Positions 1-8,970 of a stretch of 64,000 bases of DNA are shown here, piece after piece. Origin of the DNA: Lysinibacillus sp. FSL K6-0232 (GTDB lineage Bacteria; Bacillota; Bacilli; Bacillales_A; Planococcaceae); assembly GCF_038008325.1 (NCBI RefSeq), contig NZ_JBBOYW010000001.1:3813501-3877500 (forward strand), read 5' to 3'. Position 1 is the first letter of the stretch. Each line of letters begins with the position of its first letter. The position numbers and the translations under genes are program-made. The notes below the pieces were generated by a model, which saw only the letters and a list, made by a program, of their open reading frames with translations, was not told the DNA's origin and searched no databases.

Positions 1-9
1 TTTCATATT

Positions 10-522
10 TTACCGTGCTAAAGCGTTTTGAATATGTGCTAAATGATGTTTACCATGCCATGCATATAGTCCAATCGCATGCTCTAATGTTGTTAGCCCT
101 GAATCTGGATGTTGAAATGCTCTTTGCAGTTGTTCCTCAGTTAAGCTTGTTAGTAAATAGACCCAGCGTTCATGTAAGCTTTCAATTAGTTTAAACGAGG
201 TTGCTACTGCCATTTCGGAATCTGGTAACTGTGCCCATTCCGCTTCATTGTACGGCTTAATCGTTGGCACATCCTCTGTTAATGCTAGTTTAAAACGGAT
301 ATAGCTGTTCATATGACTATCAGCAATATGATGGACAAGCTGTGTAACCGTCCAGCCATGCTCACGATAAGATTTTGCTAGCGCCTGCTCACTTGCTCCG
401 CTTAATGCCTCTGCAAGCTGTCTTGGTAAAAGCCGGATATCCTCAATCCATTTTTGAACTTGCTGTGAAGTTACCTCTTCTGGTAACTGGAATTGCCCAA
501 TTGGATATCGTAAATCTATCAT
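10..522 (-). CDS. DinB-superfamily, YfiT-like putative bacillithiol transferase
   Basis: This 170-residue protein resembles B. subtilis YfiT (BstA), a four-helix DinB/YfiT-fold metal-binding enzyme thought to transfer bacillithiol to electrophiles in the cytoplasm. The N-terminus DLRYPIGQ is typical of the YfiT group. The histidines expected to bind metal are visible: HHIADSH near residues 64-70 and WHGKHHLAH near 155-163. Length matches the family. I start at the ATG at 522, because GGAGG lies 8 bases upstream; the more distal ATG at 537 overlaps that ribosome site. The gene is monocistronic and close to the window edge. Family assignment is firm; the thiol substrate is inferred from family knowledge only. 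Confidence 0.85.
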   Translation of the reverse strand: MIDLRYPIGQFQLPEEVTSQQVQKWIEDIRLLPRQLAEALSGASEQALAKSYREHGWTVTQLVHHIADSHMNSYIRFKLALTEDVPTIKPYNEAEWAQLPDSEMAVATSFKLIESLHERWVYLLTSLTEEQLQRAFQHPDSGLTTLEHAIGLYAWHGKHHLAHIQNALAR

Positions 523-750
523 AGCACTCGCCTCCATTTTATTTTTATAGTATCAATTTAAGAATTTCCCCGCTACTATTTTGATAGCTATTTCCCTACT
601 CAATAGCAGGTGCAACAAAAAGCTAACATGTAATGGGCATATCGCTAAAATGTCTAAGCTTTATATTGTATCAATAAAGGCAACACGATATTCAACATGG
701 TTGCCATATGTATGTATTATTTACTTAAATCCATCGCTATGCTTTTGCCT

Positions 751-1380
751 TCAATATAAAGATTTATGAACAGCCTGTGCTAATGCTTGTAATGGATGAG
801 GAATAGTTAGCATTGACGATTTTTCAAATTGCTGTGCTGCATCTACCATTGAAAGCTGAGCAACTGAAATTGGCATTTGCTTAGATGATAAATGCTGCAA
901 AGTTTGTATAATAGCATGATTATAGGATGTCTGATCATCTTTCATAATCAGCTCAAAGGCATGCTCAATAACATGTGCTAGCGCGTGTACGGCTTTGCCA
1001 TGCAATTTAGCATATTGAGCAAGCCTTGTCATAGTGCCCTCAACGGTTGCAGGATTTGTAAAAAGCAGCACCTGGGGTCTTGGTTCCCTGCATATTATTT
1101 CAAAGTATGGCTCATCAATCTTTATAATAGGTATTGAGAAATTATTATCCTCTAACAGTGCAATATAATTGGTACATGTGATTAAAATAGCATCAACACC
1201 ACAGCTAGCTATCCATTCAATCTGGTTTCTAGACTTCTGCGCTAATCCATCCTCTCCTTGTGATATATGATGGATTAGTCCAGGGTCAACAAAATGAACA
1301 AGCTCTATATCCTTTATGCCTTGTTCAATATACGCAATATTAGAATGATGTGCATGTAAGCAGCCAAGCTTTTTCTTCAA
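751..1380 (-). CDS. Asp/Glu-racemase-like protein
   Basis: A 209-residue cytoplasmic protein that looks like the aspartate/glutamate/hydantoin racemase fold. The strand-turn VDAILITCTNY (about residues 62-72) puts a cysteine where this superfamily has its first catalytic Cys. I do not see a clear second catalytic Cys motif in the C-terminal half, so racemase activity is uncertain and it may be a divergent or non-catalytic member. The start is a TTG at 1380, chosen because AGGGGG sits 7 bases upstream; the ATG at 1437 has no ribosome site. It lies downstream of the BCCT transporter gene in the same direction, separated by that gene's terminator. Confidence 0.55.
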   Translation of the reverse strand: MKKKLGCLHAHHSNIAYIEQGIKDIELVHFVDPGLIHHISQGEDGLAQKSRNQIEWIASCGVDAILITCTNYIALLEDNNFSIPIIKIDEPYFEIICREPRPQVLLFTNPATVEGTMTRLAQYAKLHGKAVHALAHVIEHAFELIMKDDQTSYNHAIIQTLQHLSSKQMPISVAQLSMVDAAQQFEKSSMLTIPHPLQALAQAVHKSLY

Positions 1381-1462
1381 ATAAACGCCCCCTGTAATAG
1401 TTAAAGTTATATCGTTACAACATACCCTAGTAAACACGATATTTCAATACTTCTTAAAACAT

Positions 1463-1498
1463 AAAAAACCGTATTAGTTATAAAAAGTTAATACGGTT
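1463..1498 (-). terminator. terminator of the BCCT transporter gene
   Basis: Ten-base perfect stem (aaccgtatta / taatacggtt) followed on the minus strand by a T run. It overlaps the stop codon of the BCCT gene. Confidence 0.75.
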
Positions 1499-3062
1499 AA
1501 TGTTTATTTTTAGCTTTTGTTTCCTTTTCAATATGCTTTCTTGCTATTTTCAAACGCTGAATATCCTTCTTTTTAACAGGAATAATTTCGTTCTTCATCA
1601 TTTTGATAAAAGCTACCATTAATAATAGTAAAATTACTGTAAATGGTAAGGCAGCAATTAACGATGCTGTTTGCAGCGCCTCAAGCCCTCCCGTATACAG
1701 CAACACACCTGAAATAGCTGCCATCAATACACCCCAAATCAGCTTTGACAAGACACTTGGATTTAAGGAACCTTTTGTTGTCATACTCGCCATAATAAAT
1801 GTTGCTGAATCAGCAGATGTAATTAAAAATATAAGAATAAGCAAAATACCAAGGGCTGATGCAATCGTCGAAAGTGGCAAATGCTCTAGCATCTGAAATA
1901 AGGCAACTGTAACATCATTACTAACTGTTTGTGCAATTTGAGCATTTTTGTGCAAATCCAACCACAACGCTGTACCACCGAAAACAGCAATCCAAAAGCA
2001 AGCAATTAAAGGCGGGATAATTAAGACACCTACAATAAATTCTCGAATAGTCCTACCCTTCGATACACGAGCGATAAAAGAACCAACAAAGGGTGACCAA
2101 GCAATCGCCCATGCCCAATAAAAGATTGTCCAATCCTTAACCCATGTACCTCCTACATATGGCTGCATTCGAAGACTATATTGAATAAAGTTTGAAATAT
2201 AATCTCCTATTGCTAATGTAAATGTTTCCAGTATAAAAACAGTTGGACCTGCAATAAATACAAATAGTAATAGAATAATCGCTAGAGCCATATTAACATT
2301 GCTTAAGATTTTCATTCCCTTTTGAAGACCTGTAGTGGCAGATAACATATAGCCAATAAACATAATCCCTATAATCGCTACTTGTATAAGAAATGTATTA
2401 GGTAAACCGAAAACAAAATTTAGACCTCCATTTGTTTGCAGAACACCAAGACCTATAGAGGTTGCTACGCCCATAATCGTTGCAATGACAGCTAAAATGT
2501 CTACGACGCCTTTCACAGTTCGATTTGTGCCCGCTATTGGTTCGATAGCTGTAGAAATTAATAGATCCCGCTTCTTATTAAATTGCACATACGCCATCAC
2601 AAGCCCAAGTATGGCATAGACAGACCACTGACTGATGCCCCAATGAAAGAATGCATAACCCATTGCAAGCCTTGCAGCATCAGCCGTTAAAGATTCTGTT
2701 GTACTAAAGGGCGGTGAAAAATAATGGCTCATTGGCTCAGCTACACCCCAAAAGACTAATCCTACTCCAAGCCCAGCCGAAAAAAGCATAGAAATCCATG
2801 TTAGAAAGCTAAATTCAGGACGACCTTCCTGCGACCCTAATCGAATCGTACCGTATTTGCTAATAGCTAAACCAAATAAAAAAATCACAATACTAAATAC
2901 AGCTAGTAAATAAAACCAGCTAAAAAAGTCAGTCGTCATATGATATACGCTATTTGCTACATTCTTAAATTGCTCTGGCTTCACTGCTCCAATAACTACC
3001 AACAGTAAAATAAGACCACTAGCAATAATAAATACCGGATTTTTAAAAAGTTTATTGTGCAT
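1497..3062 (-). CDS. BCCT-family betaine/carnitine/choline transporter
   Basis: A 521-residue, 12-TM secondary transporter of the BCCT family (OpuD/BetP type), which imports quaternary amines such as glycine betaine with sodium or protons for osmoprotection. Family signatures are present: the glycine-rich TM3 segment SAGLGVGLVFWGVAEP (about 95-110) and the tryptophan-rich TM8 segment FYWAWAIAWSPF followed by RVSKGRTIREF (about 314-343). The C-terminal tail is short and highly basic. GGAGG lies 6 bases before the ATG. Substrate among betaine, choline and carnitine cannot be read from sequence. The gene has its own terminator. Confidence 0.93.
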   Translation of the reverse strand: MHNKLFKNPVFIIASGLILLLVVIGAVKPEQFKNVANSVYHMTTDFFSWFYLLAVFSIVIFLFGLAISKYGTIRLGSQEGRPEFSFLTWISMLFSAGLGVGLVFWGVAEPMSHYFSPPFSTTESLTADAARLAMGYAFFHWGISQWSVYAILGLVMAYVQFNKKRDLLISTAIEPIAGTNRTVKGVVDILAVIATIMGVATSIGLGVLQTNGGLNFVFGLPNTFLIQVAIIGIMFIGYMLSATTGLQKGMKILSNVNMALAIILLLFVFIAGPTVFILETFTLAIGDYISNFIQYSLRMQPYVGGTWVKDWTIFYWAWAIAWSPFVGSFIARVSKGRTIREFIVGVLIIPPLIACFWIAVFGGTALWLDLHKNAQIAQTVSNDVTVALFQMLEHLPLSTIASALGILLILIFLITSADSATFIMASMTTKGSLNPSVLSKLIWGVLMAAISGVLLYTGGLEALQTASLIAALPFTVILLLLMVAFIKMMKNEIIPVKKKDIQRLKIARKHIEKETKAKNKH

Positions 3063-3208
3063 ACAGCGCCTCCATTAATTCCAGACATAACAATTACCAA
3101 TTTTCCTTTATTATGTGTAGTATTGAGGTAATATATGTACAATAAAAAAGAAGGCGGCTCCTTTTATTGTGAGCAATGGTTTTTAGCGAATAATGATTGC
3201 TAGAAGCT

Positions 3209-3244
3209 AGGCTGCCCAAAAATGTACTATTTTTTGGACAGCCC
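3209..3244 (-). terminator. stem-loop after the siderophore esterase gene
   Basis: Inverted repeat ggctgccc-aaaaa ... tttttggacagcc immediately after the esterase stop codon. The stem is strong but there is no clear T run after it; the poly-T lies within the stem. It probably serves as the operon's 3' end. Confidence 0.55.
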
Positions 3245-3251
3245 TTACTTA

Positions 3252-4022
3252 TTATGTTGATTGATGCATAAAACGTATAGCTCTGCTCATAACAGTTGGT
3301 ACAACAGAGGCATGGTTTTCATCTAAAGCCTTGTAAAAGCCAACATCCATTATATCCCTCAGCATACGCATCATTTGTCGTGCATCATCCACCATTGTAT
3401 TTTCAAGCTCTCCAGCACTTATAAATAATGTTTCCTGTATTTTTTCATACTTTGTTAAACATTTTGAGGCATATTGGAATAATTCATGTTCATTCCACCA
3501 GATAGAAGGACTGATCGCCAAATAGCTTTGAAAGCTAGATGGATGATGAAATAACTGCCATAGTGAAAAATAGCCTGCTAGTGAATGCCCAAATAAAGCT
3601 TGTCGCTCTCTATTTATAGGGTACTGCTCTTCCATTGCTGGCTTAAGCTCCTCCTCTAAAAAACGACTAAAGTTGGCTGCTCCACCAAGCTTGTCATGAC
3701 CTTTACCTTTAAATCGTTCAGGATAAATATATGTTGCTGCTGGTGCTGTAAAATCATAAAATCGCCTTTCACGCATATCTGCACCATGCCCAATACCAAC
3801 CACAATTGATGGGGCAACATTTGTTTTTAGTGCATTACCACTTTGTAAGCGCACAGCTTCCTTCACAAGCCCAAAATAAGAAGAACCGTCTAATACATAG
3901 AGAATAGGAAAGCCCTCTTCTGGTGCTTCATTATTTGGTATATAAATATTAATTGTATAGGTGTAATCCGTATATTTCGAAGTTATTTGCTTTGTAATAT
4001 AATCTATTTCAGCTACCTTCAT
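3252..4022 (-). CDS. enterochelin/bacillibactin-esterase-like alpha/beta hydrolase
   Basis: A 256-residue cytoplasmic alpha/beta hydrolase of the esterase D/Fes/BesA type, which hydrolyses ferric siderophores to release iron. The nucleophile elbow GHSLAG places Ser147, and the late His in DENHAS (about 237) is the likely catalytic histidine. ISAGELE near 201-207 matches the acid region of the family. The ATG overlaps the stop of the upstream ATPase gene by four bases (ATGA), so the two are translationally coupled. This makes it the last gene of the Fur-controlled siderophore operon. Function follows from fold and context. The transporter paralogues resemble hydroxamate/citrate-type importers, so a trilactone substrate is not certain. 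Confidence 0.8.
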   Translation of the reverse strand: MKVAEIDYITKQITSKYTDYTYTINIYIPNNEAPEEGFPILYVLDGSSYFGLVKEAVRLQSGNALKTNVAPSIVVGIGHGADMRERRFYDFTAPAATYIYPERFKGKGHDKLGGAANFSRFLEEELKPAMEEQYPINRERQALFGHSLAGYFSLWQLFHHPSSFQSYLAISPSIWWNEHELFQYASKCLTKYEKIQETLFISAGELENTMVDDARQMMRMLRDIMDVGFYKALDENHASVVPTVMSRAIRFMHQST

Positions 4023-4819
4023 TTGTTAGCCTCCTTTAAAATATCATAACTATAACAGACAGGTGTATTTGTTACAGGGTCTTCCATAATACGTGCATCA
4101 ATACTAAATACTTGACGCATCACCTCTGCACATAATATTTCCTGCGGTGTGCCCGTTTGTATTACGACGCCATTACGCATTGCAATAAGATGATCTGAAT
4201 ATCTCGCAGCATGGTTAATATCGTGTAAAACCATCACGATTGTACAAACATGCTGTTCATTCAAACTTTTTACAATATCTAACACTTCTAGCTGGTGTGC
4301 CATATCTAAATAAGTAGTCGGCTCGTCTAGCAATAAAATATTTGTTTCCTGTGCTAAAGCCATTGCTAGCCAAACGCGCTGACGTTGGCCTCCAGAAAGC
4401 TGTGCTAGCTCACGGTTCCGATATTCTCTTGTATTTGTCACAGTTAAAGCCCATTCAATCATTTCCTTATCCTTATTTGTTAAACGATTAACATTATTGC
4501 GATGAGGATACCGACCATAGGCAATTAGCTCTTCTACCTTTAATTGACCCGGTGCAACAGGTGTTTGGGATAATATTGCTAGCTTTTTAGCAATATCTTT
4601 TGTTGATAAATTTTGCATATTTTGCTCCTGCAAATAAACCGTTCCCTGCTGCTTCTTTAAAATACGTCCAATTGTTTTTAAAAGCGTTGACTTGCCACAG
4701 CCATTTGGTCCAATAATTGTTGTTACCTTGCCCTCCTCTATTGTTAAATTTAAACCTTCAAAGACACGAACCTGCTCATAGCCTGATGCTAAATTTTCCA
4801 TTCTAAATGCAGTTTGCAC
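4019..4819 (-). CDS. iron-siderophore ABC transporter ATPase
   Basis: A 266-residue ATP-binding subunit of the FecE/FhuC/YusV type that energises iron-siderophore import. Walker A GPNGCGKST is at about 37-45, the signature LSGGQRQR at 141-148, and Walker B ILLLDEPTTYLD at 161-172; an H-loop LHDINH follows. The start is a GTG with GGAGG 7 bases upstream. It sits 11 bases after the second permease gene and overlaps the esterase gene by 4 bases. The encoded operon order is binding protein, permease, permease, ATPase, esterase. In B. subtilis the equivalent ATPase (YusV) is encoded elsewhere and shared between transporters; here it is in the operon. Confidence 0.95.
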   Translation of the reverse strand: MQTAFRMENLASGYEQVRVFEGLNLTIEEGKVTTIIGPNGCGKSTLLKTIGRILKKQQGTVYLQEQNMQNLSTKDIAKKLAILSQTPVAPGQLKVEELIAYGRYPHRNNVNRLTNKDKEMIEWALTVTNTREYRNRELAQLSGGQRQRVWLAMALAQETNILLLDEPTTYLDMAHQLEVLDIVKSLNEQHVCTIVMVLHDINHAARYSDHLIAMRNGVVIQTGTPQEILCAEVMRQVFSIDARIMEDPVTNTPVCYSYDILKEANK

Positions 4820-4830
4820 ACCATTTCCTC

Positions 4831-5856
4831 CTATGCCTTAGATTTCACCAGTAAATATAAGAAATACGGAATTCCAATAATCGAAACAACAATACCAACA
4901 GCCAACTCAGATGGTGCAAATATGGTTTTGCCAATAAAATCAGCTAAGATTAACAGACCAGCACCAATTAGCGCACTTACTGGCATAACATAACGATGTT
5001 GAATACCAACAAGCTGCTTGGCAATATGTGGCGCCATTAAACCGATAAAGCCAATGCTTCCTGATACGGATACACAGGCACTTACAAGACCCACGCTAGC
5101 TAATAGCAGCTTTATTTTCTCTTTCTCAACAGCAATTCCTAAACTTGTAATGTTATCCTCTTCAAGCTGAAAATAATCAAATAAATACGATTTTCTATGC
5201 ACATAAATTCCTAAGATCAGGAGCCAAGGTAACATTGTCAGTGCAAAAATCCAATTGGCATTGTAAATGGAGCCTGCCATCCAAATAGCAGCAGATTCAA
5301 AATCCTGCACACTCATTTTTAAGGATAAAAACAAAGATAATGCGCCAAAGCCACTATTAATGGCAATCCCTGTTAAAATTAAACGCTGCATATCTAAATG
5401 ACCATTTTTCATAGCAAATGAAAAAATCAATATAGCCGCAACTGTTCCACCGATAAAGCCGAACAATGGCATCATTAAAATGGACATCCAGCTACTCATA
5501 TCTGCACTCACTAGCTTTAATTGAAAGAAAAACATAAAAATAACGACGGCTGCCCCAGCTCCAGCATTAATTCCTAAAATACCTGGGTCTGCTAATCCAT
5601 TACGTGTTATCCCTTGTAAAACAACACCAGCCATCCCTAAGCCAACACCTACAAATGCTGCAATTACAATGCGAGGTAGGCGAAACTCAAAGATAACAAG
5701 GTCAAAGTTTGAATTTGACTCAATACGCAGCAATGTTTTCATAATATCCATCACAGACATATCAAAAACACCATTTGTAATATGTAAATAGCTCGCACCC
5801 AAAATCAATAGCATCAGCATCGTCATTAGAAATACACTTGAGGCTTTATTACGCAC
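4831..5856 (-). CDS. yfhA: iron-siderophore ABC transporter permease (YfhA/FecD-like)
   Basis: FecCD-family permease of 341 residues with about nine to ten TM segments. Diagnostic segments include the GLGMAGVVLQGITRN region and SISGSIGFIGL-type coupling helix (here SGSIGFIGLMAPH), which contacts the ATPase. The most likely start is a GTG at 5856, because the GGAGG at the upstream gene's end is 8 bases before it; a GTG 9 bases further upstream overlaps the ribosome site. It overlaps the preceding permease gene by 8 bases, so expression is coupled. Together with the adjacent permease it forms the membrane heterodimer of a siderophore importer, most like B. subtilis YfiZ-YfhA (schizokinen/arthrobactin uptake). 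Confidence 0.92.
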   Translation of the reverse strand: MRNKASSVFLMTMLMLLILGASYLHITNGVFDMSVMDIMKTLLRIESNSNFDLVIFEFRLPRIVIAAFVGVGLGMAGVVLQGITRNGLADPGILGINAGAGAAVVIFMFFFQLKLVSADMSSWMSILMMPLFGFIGGTVAAILIFSFAMKNGHLDMQRLILTGIAINSGFGALSLFLSLKMSVQDFESAAIWMAGSIYNANWIFALTMLPWLLILGIYVHRKSYLFDYFQLEEDNITSLGIAVEKEKIKLLLASVGLVSACVSVSGSIGFIGLMAPHIAKQLVGIQHRYVMPVSALIGAGLLILADFIGKTIFAPSELAVGIVVSIIGIPYFLYLLVKSKA

Positions 5857-6856
5857 GCTTTTCACCTCCGTGCTTACGAACTAAATATAAGAAGAATGGC
5901 ACACCGACCAAGGCTGTTAAAACACCAATTGGCGTTTCAAATGGATAATTCACATAGCGGCTAAGAACATCGCAAAGCGCTAAGAAAAAGGCCCCAATTA
6001 CAGCAGCGCAAGGGATAATAAAGCGATAATCCACACCAACAAGAAAGCGTGTAATATGTGGTATAACTAACCCAACAAAGGCGATCTTCCCAACCAGTGC
6101 TACAGCTGTACCTGTTAAACAGACTACTGCCAGCATACTAATGATTCTGACAGCTTTTGTTTTTTGTCCAAGTCCCATGGCAATATCTTCACCTAGCGAA
6201 GTAATGGTAATCGCTTTTGCAGATAGTAAAGCCAAGATCAATCCAGTTAGACCAAATGGAATCGAAAGGATAAGCATATCCATATCTACCATATGTACCT
6301 TTGTGTTATACCAAGCACTTACTGTTTGCGATACTTGAAAATACATTGCAATTGCTGTAGCAACACTGCTTAAAAATGTGCCAATAACCGTACCAATAAT
6401 CGCTAGCCTTACTGGTGATAGGCCATTGCGAATTAATGAGCCAAAGCCAAAAACAATTCCTGCTCCTAATGCCGAGCCTAGCATTGATAATAAAATCATT
6501 TGATAGTTTGGCAAGCCCGGGAAAAAGACAATCGTCAATGTAATAACAAAAGCTGAGCCATCATTAACACCCATTAAGGAAGGTGATGCTAAATAATTTC
6601 GTGTAATCCCCTGCATCACTGCACCAGCAACCGCCAAAAAAGCTCCGACTAGCAAGACCGCAGCTACTCTAGGAATGCGACCTGTCCGTATAATTTGATG
6701 ATCAACATTTGAAGCATCAAACGCAGTGATTGCCTGCCACACCGTAATCGCACTAATATCTTTTGTGCCATACACAATAGAAATGAGTGCCACAAGCGCT
6801 ATAAGAATAGGAGATAACACTAATATTGAAAACGGCATTATATTTGTTCTTTTCAA
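5849..6856 (-). CDS. yfiZ: iron-siderophore ABC transporter permease (YfiZ/FecC-like)
   Basis: FecCD-family permease of 335 residues with multiple TM helices. AGAVMQGITRN near the end of TM2 and VGKIAFVGLVIPH near 265 are family hallmarks, the latter being the coupling region for the ATPase. It starts at a TTG with AAGGTG six bases upstream; an in-frame ATG six codons later is an alternative. It follows the lipoprotein gene across a 91-base gap containing a stem-loop. Role: first membrane subunit of the siderophore importer. Close similarity in length and order to B. subtilis yfiY-yfiZ-yfhA supports the symbol; the exact siderophore is inferred. Confidence 0.92.
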   Translation of the reverse strand: MKRTNIMPFSILVLSPILIALVALISIVYGTKDISAITVWQAITAFDASNVDHQIIRTGRIPRVAAVLLVGAFLAVAGAVMQGITRNYLASPSLMGVNDGSAFVITLTIVFFPGLPNYQMILLSMLGSALGAGIVFGFGSLIRNGLSPVRLAIIGTVIGTFLSSVATAIAMYFQVSQTVSAWYNTKVHMVDMDMLILSIPFGLTGLILALLSAKAITITSLGEDIAMGLGQKTKAVRIISMLAVVCLTGTAVALVGKIAFVGLVIPHITRFLVGVDYRFIIPCAAVIGAFFLALCDVLSRYVNYPFETPIGVLTALVGVPFFLYLVRKHGGEKRA

Positions 6857-6896
6857 CTTTCACACCTTTTTCTTTATATATTTCTACTGAGCAAAA

Positions 6897-6940
6897 GGCT
6901 GGTAATAGCCCGGTGACATCACCAAATCTACTACCAGCCT
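6897..6940 (-). terminator. intercistronic stem-loop between binding protein and permease genes
   Basis: Stem ggctggta / taccagcc encloses a second stem ggtga / tcacc, followed on the minus strand by only TTTT. It lies between the lipoprotein gene and the first permease gene. Such partial terminators or 3' stabilisers usually raise binding-protein level relative to permease. Confidence 0.6.
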
Positions 6941-6947
6941 GTTTATA

Positions 6948-7922
6948 CTATTGCAGTAACTTTTCAGCAGCAATATCTAAAAATTTCACCTTAGACCAAG
7001 CAGTACCACCTTGTGCTAATGGCTCAATTGTATTGACGAAAACCTGATTATTTTGAGCTGCCCTTAAGCTTGTGAAAATTGGGTTCTTTTGTAGTTCTTC
7101 TAATGCCTTTGGCGAATCTGTATTTTCAGATTCCTCAAATTGTAGGAAAATAATATCTGGGTTTACTTCAGCCAATGCTTCCAGTGATAATTCATCCTGT
7201 GCCTTAGCTGCTTGTACAATAGCTGGAATTGGTGCGCCTAAATCTTCATACAATACAGGATTTAAATAGACACCTGCAGGATAGATGTACATCATGCCAC
7301 CACGCACACGTATTATTAATATTTGCTTATCAGCTAGTTGTTCTTTAGATTTTACTTGTGCCTCTGCCACTTTTGCTTCATAGTCAGCAATAATTTTTTT
7401 AGCATCCTCTTCTTTACCAGCAAGCTGTGCCAGCACTGTTAAATTATCCTTCCAGTCTGTTGAAATATGTGAGTAAGGAATCATCGTTTGAATTTTATTA
7501 AGCTTTGCAGCTGTTTCTTCAGGGAATTTTGAAGTACCTACGATAACATCTGGATCAAGCTTCAGAATAGCCTCTGCATTTGGCTCCATTTTATTGCCTA
7601 TAAGTGTAGCACCGTCAAATGCTGATGCTAAATATGCAGGAACTTTACCACCAACTTCAAGTACACCTACAGGCTGAATACCAAGCATTGCAGCATCTTC
7701 CATTGACTCTAAACTTGCAGCAACGATATTATGCACTTCTGCAGGAAGCTCATATTTTTCACCTAAGTATGTAATTGTCTGTGTTGCAGCATGCTCTCCC
7801 TGTGATTCTACTGTACTTGTTTCTGGCGATGTAGATGCAGGCTCCTGTGCCTTATCTGTGCCACATGCAGCCAGTGATAATACTAAAAGTGCAGGGGCAC
7901 ACATTTTAAAATATTTATTCAT
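6948..7922 (-). CDS. yfiY: iron-siderophore substrate-binding lipoprotein
   Basis: A 324-residue binding protein anchored to the outer face of the membrane. A short signal peptide ends in the lipobox LSLAAC with the lipidated Cys at residue 20, followed by an acidic, Ser/Thr-rich linker. The rest is a PBP2 FepB/FecB-type domain: DPDVIVGTSKFPEE, VRGGMMYIYP and NPDIIFLQFEE segments are typical. It delivers ferric siderophore to the permeases encoded just downstream. AGGAGA lies 8 bases before the ATG. Two Fur boxes lie 33-88 bases upstream, so it is the first gene of an iron-repressed operon. Best match by memory is B. subtilis YfiY; ligand is inferred. Confidence 0.93.
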   Translation of the reverse strand: MNKYFKMCAPALLVLSLAACGTDKAQEPASTSPETSTVESQGEHAATQTITYLGEKYELPAEVHNIVAASLESMEDAAMLGIQPVGVLEVGGKVPAYLASAFDGATLIGNKMEPNAEAILKLDPDVIVGTSKFPEETAAKLNKIQTMIPYSHISTDWKDNLTVLAQLAGKEEDAKKIIADYEAKVAEAQVKSKEQLADKQILIIRVRGGMMYIYPAGVYLNPVLYEDLGAPIPAIVQAAKAQDELSLEALAEVNPDIIFLQFEESENTDSPKALEELQKNPIFTSLRAAQNNQVFVNTIEPLAQGGTAWSKVKFLDIAAEKLLQ

Positions 7923-7954
7923 AGATATTCTCTCCTAACAAATCATGTTTATAT

Positions 7955-7975
7955 TGATAATGATAATCATTTTCA
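7955..7975 (-). promoter_or_regulatory. overlapping Fur boxes upstream of the siderophore operon
   Basis: Two overlapping matches to the Bacillus 7-1-7 Fur consensus TGATAATNATTATCA, each with one mismatch: tgataatgataatca (7955-7969) and tgataatcattttca (7961-7975). This gives a 21-bp operator just upstream of the lipoprotein gene. Confidence 0.88.
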
Positions 7976-7995
7976 TACTTATGTCAATATATAAT

Positions 7996-8010
7996 TGATA
8001 TTCATTATCA
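7996..8010 (-). promoter_or_regulatory. second Fur box
   Basis: tgatattcattatca matches the 7-1-7 Fur consensus with one mismatch. It lies 20 bases upstream of the first operator, suggesting co-operative iron-dependent repression. Confidence 0.78.
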
Positions 8011-8095
8011 TTTACAGATGCTATCTTAACAAAGTGAAAAAAGATTGTGAATGGACGATTTTGAAAACGACATGGATTTTTGCCGATTTCTATAA

Positions 8096-8131
8096 TAAAA
8101 AAACTGCTTCTTTTTTAAAGAAACAGCTTTT
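8096..8131 (-). terminator. terminator of the AraC regulator gene
   Basis: Stem aagctgtttctt / aagaagcagtt followed on the minus strand by a long T run; it overlaps the end of the AraC gene. Confidence 0.8.
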
Positions 8132-8960
8132 ATATATAGTTCGTTTCCTCCATTTTTACCTTTCGATAAGCTGAAGGTGATAAGCCTGTGCATTTTTTAA
8201 ATACTCTACTAAAGTAAAAACAATCTGCATATCCAACAGCTTCTGCAATTTCGCTTATAGGAATCACACCATATTCCAATAAATCTTTGGCGCGTCGTAT
8301 ACGGTACTCCGTTATATAAGTGCTTGGATTCATGCCTGTATGCTGCTCAAATAAATGCGCAAAACGGCGTCGTTCAATACCAAACTCATGTGCAATATTT
8401 GACACGGAGAGCTGCTCTGTATAATGTTCATGGATATACTGCAATGTCCGCTCCATCAATTCGCTAGCGCTATCAAGCACCTGCATTTTTGCCGCTATAA
8501 GAATATGCTCCAGCAAGTTCATAAATAATGTTTTAGACTTCAGTATAGCCATATTACTCGGTAATAGATAGCTTTCTATTAATTGCTGGACATCATTAAT
8601 AATTTGTGGATTATAGCCTGTACGAATTAAAAAATGCTGTTCTGCTAACGGAAAAAGAACCGCTTCTGCTATAGGCAAATTATAATGAATTACTGCATAC
8701 TCCCAAATTTTATGACCAGTCGCCTTCACCTCTATTAACATTTGAGGGCCTGCATGGACAATCATTCCCGGCTCTAGCTCATAAGATGTGCCATTAAAGC
8801 TAAATATAGCACTACCTGCAAGCGGCACAACCAACCCACACTTTTCTGGCGCTGTTGTTCTACCTATATCAACCTCACCTGGCTCCATTCTTTTTATAAA
8901 AACATCTGTAAACTTTACTGACGCATGTGCAAAGTAATCAATAATGTATTTGATATCCAT
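8130..8960 (-). CDS. AraC-family transcriptional regulator, likely of siderophore uptake
   Basis: A 276-residue regulator. The N-terminal ~130 residues form a cupin-like sensory domain (LVVPLAGSAIFSFNG, ELEPGMIVHAGP). The C-terminal ~100 residues carry the paired HTH of AraC/XylS proteins, ending in the signature VGYADCFYFSRVFKKCTGLSPSAYRK. The architecture resembles B. subtilis Btr, which activates a siderophore importer when bound to its siderophore. The neighbouring Fur-controlled operon makes that role plausible but unproven. AGGGG lies 7 bases before the ATG, and the gene begins 10 bases after the upstream DinB gene, so the two may be cotranscribed. Confidence 0.85.
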   Translation of the reverse strand: MDIKYIIDYFAHASVKFTDVFIKRMEPGEVDIGRTTAPEKCGLVVPLAGSAIFSFNGTSYELEPGMIVHAGPQMLIEVKATGHKIWEYAVIHYNLPIAEAVLFPLAEQHFLIRTGYNPQIINDVQQLIESYLLPSNMAILKSKTLFMNLLEHILIAAKMQVLDSASELMERTLQYIHEHYTEQLSVSNIAHEFGIERRRFAHLFEQHTGMNPSTYITEYRIRRAKDLLEYGVIPISEIAEAVGYADCFYFSRVFKKCTGLSPSAYRKVKMEETNYI

Positions 8961-8970
8961 ATGCTAACCC

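Noticed and set aside
581-769. Plus-strand open frame of 62 codons in the gap after the YfiT-like gene
   Set aside because: No ribosome site, low-complexity composition, and it overlaps the 3' end of the racemase-like gene.
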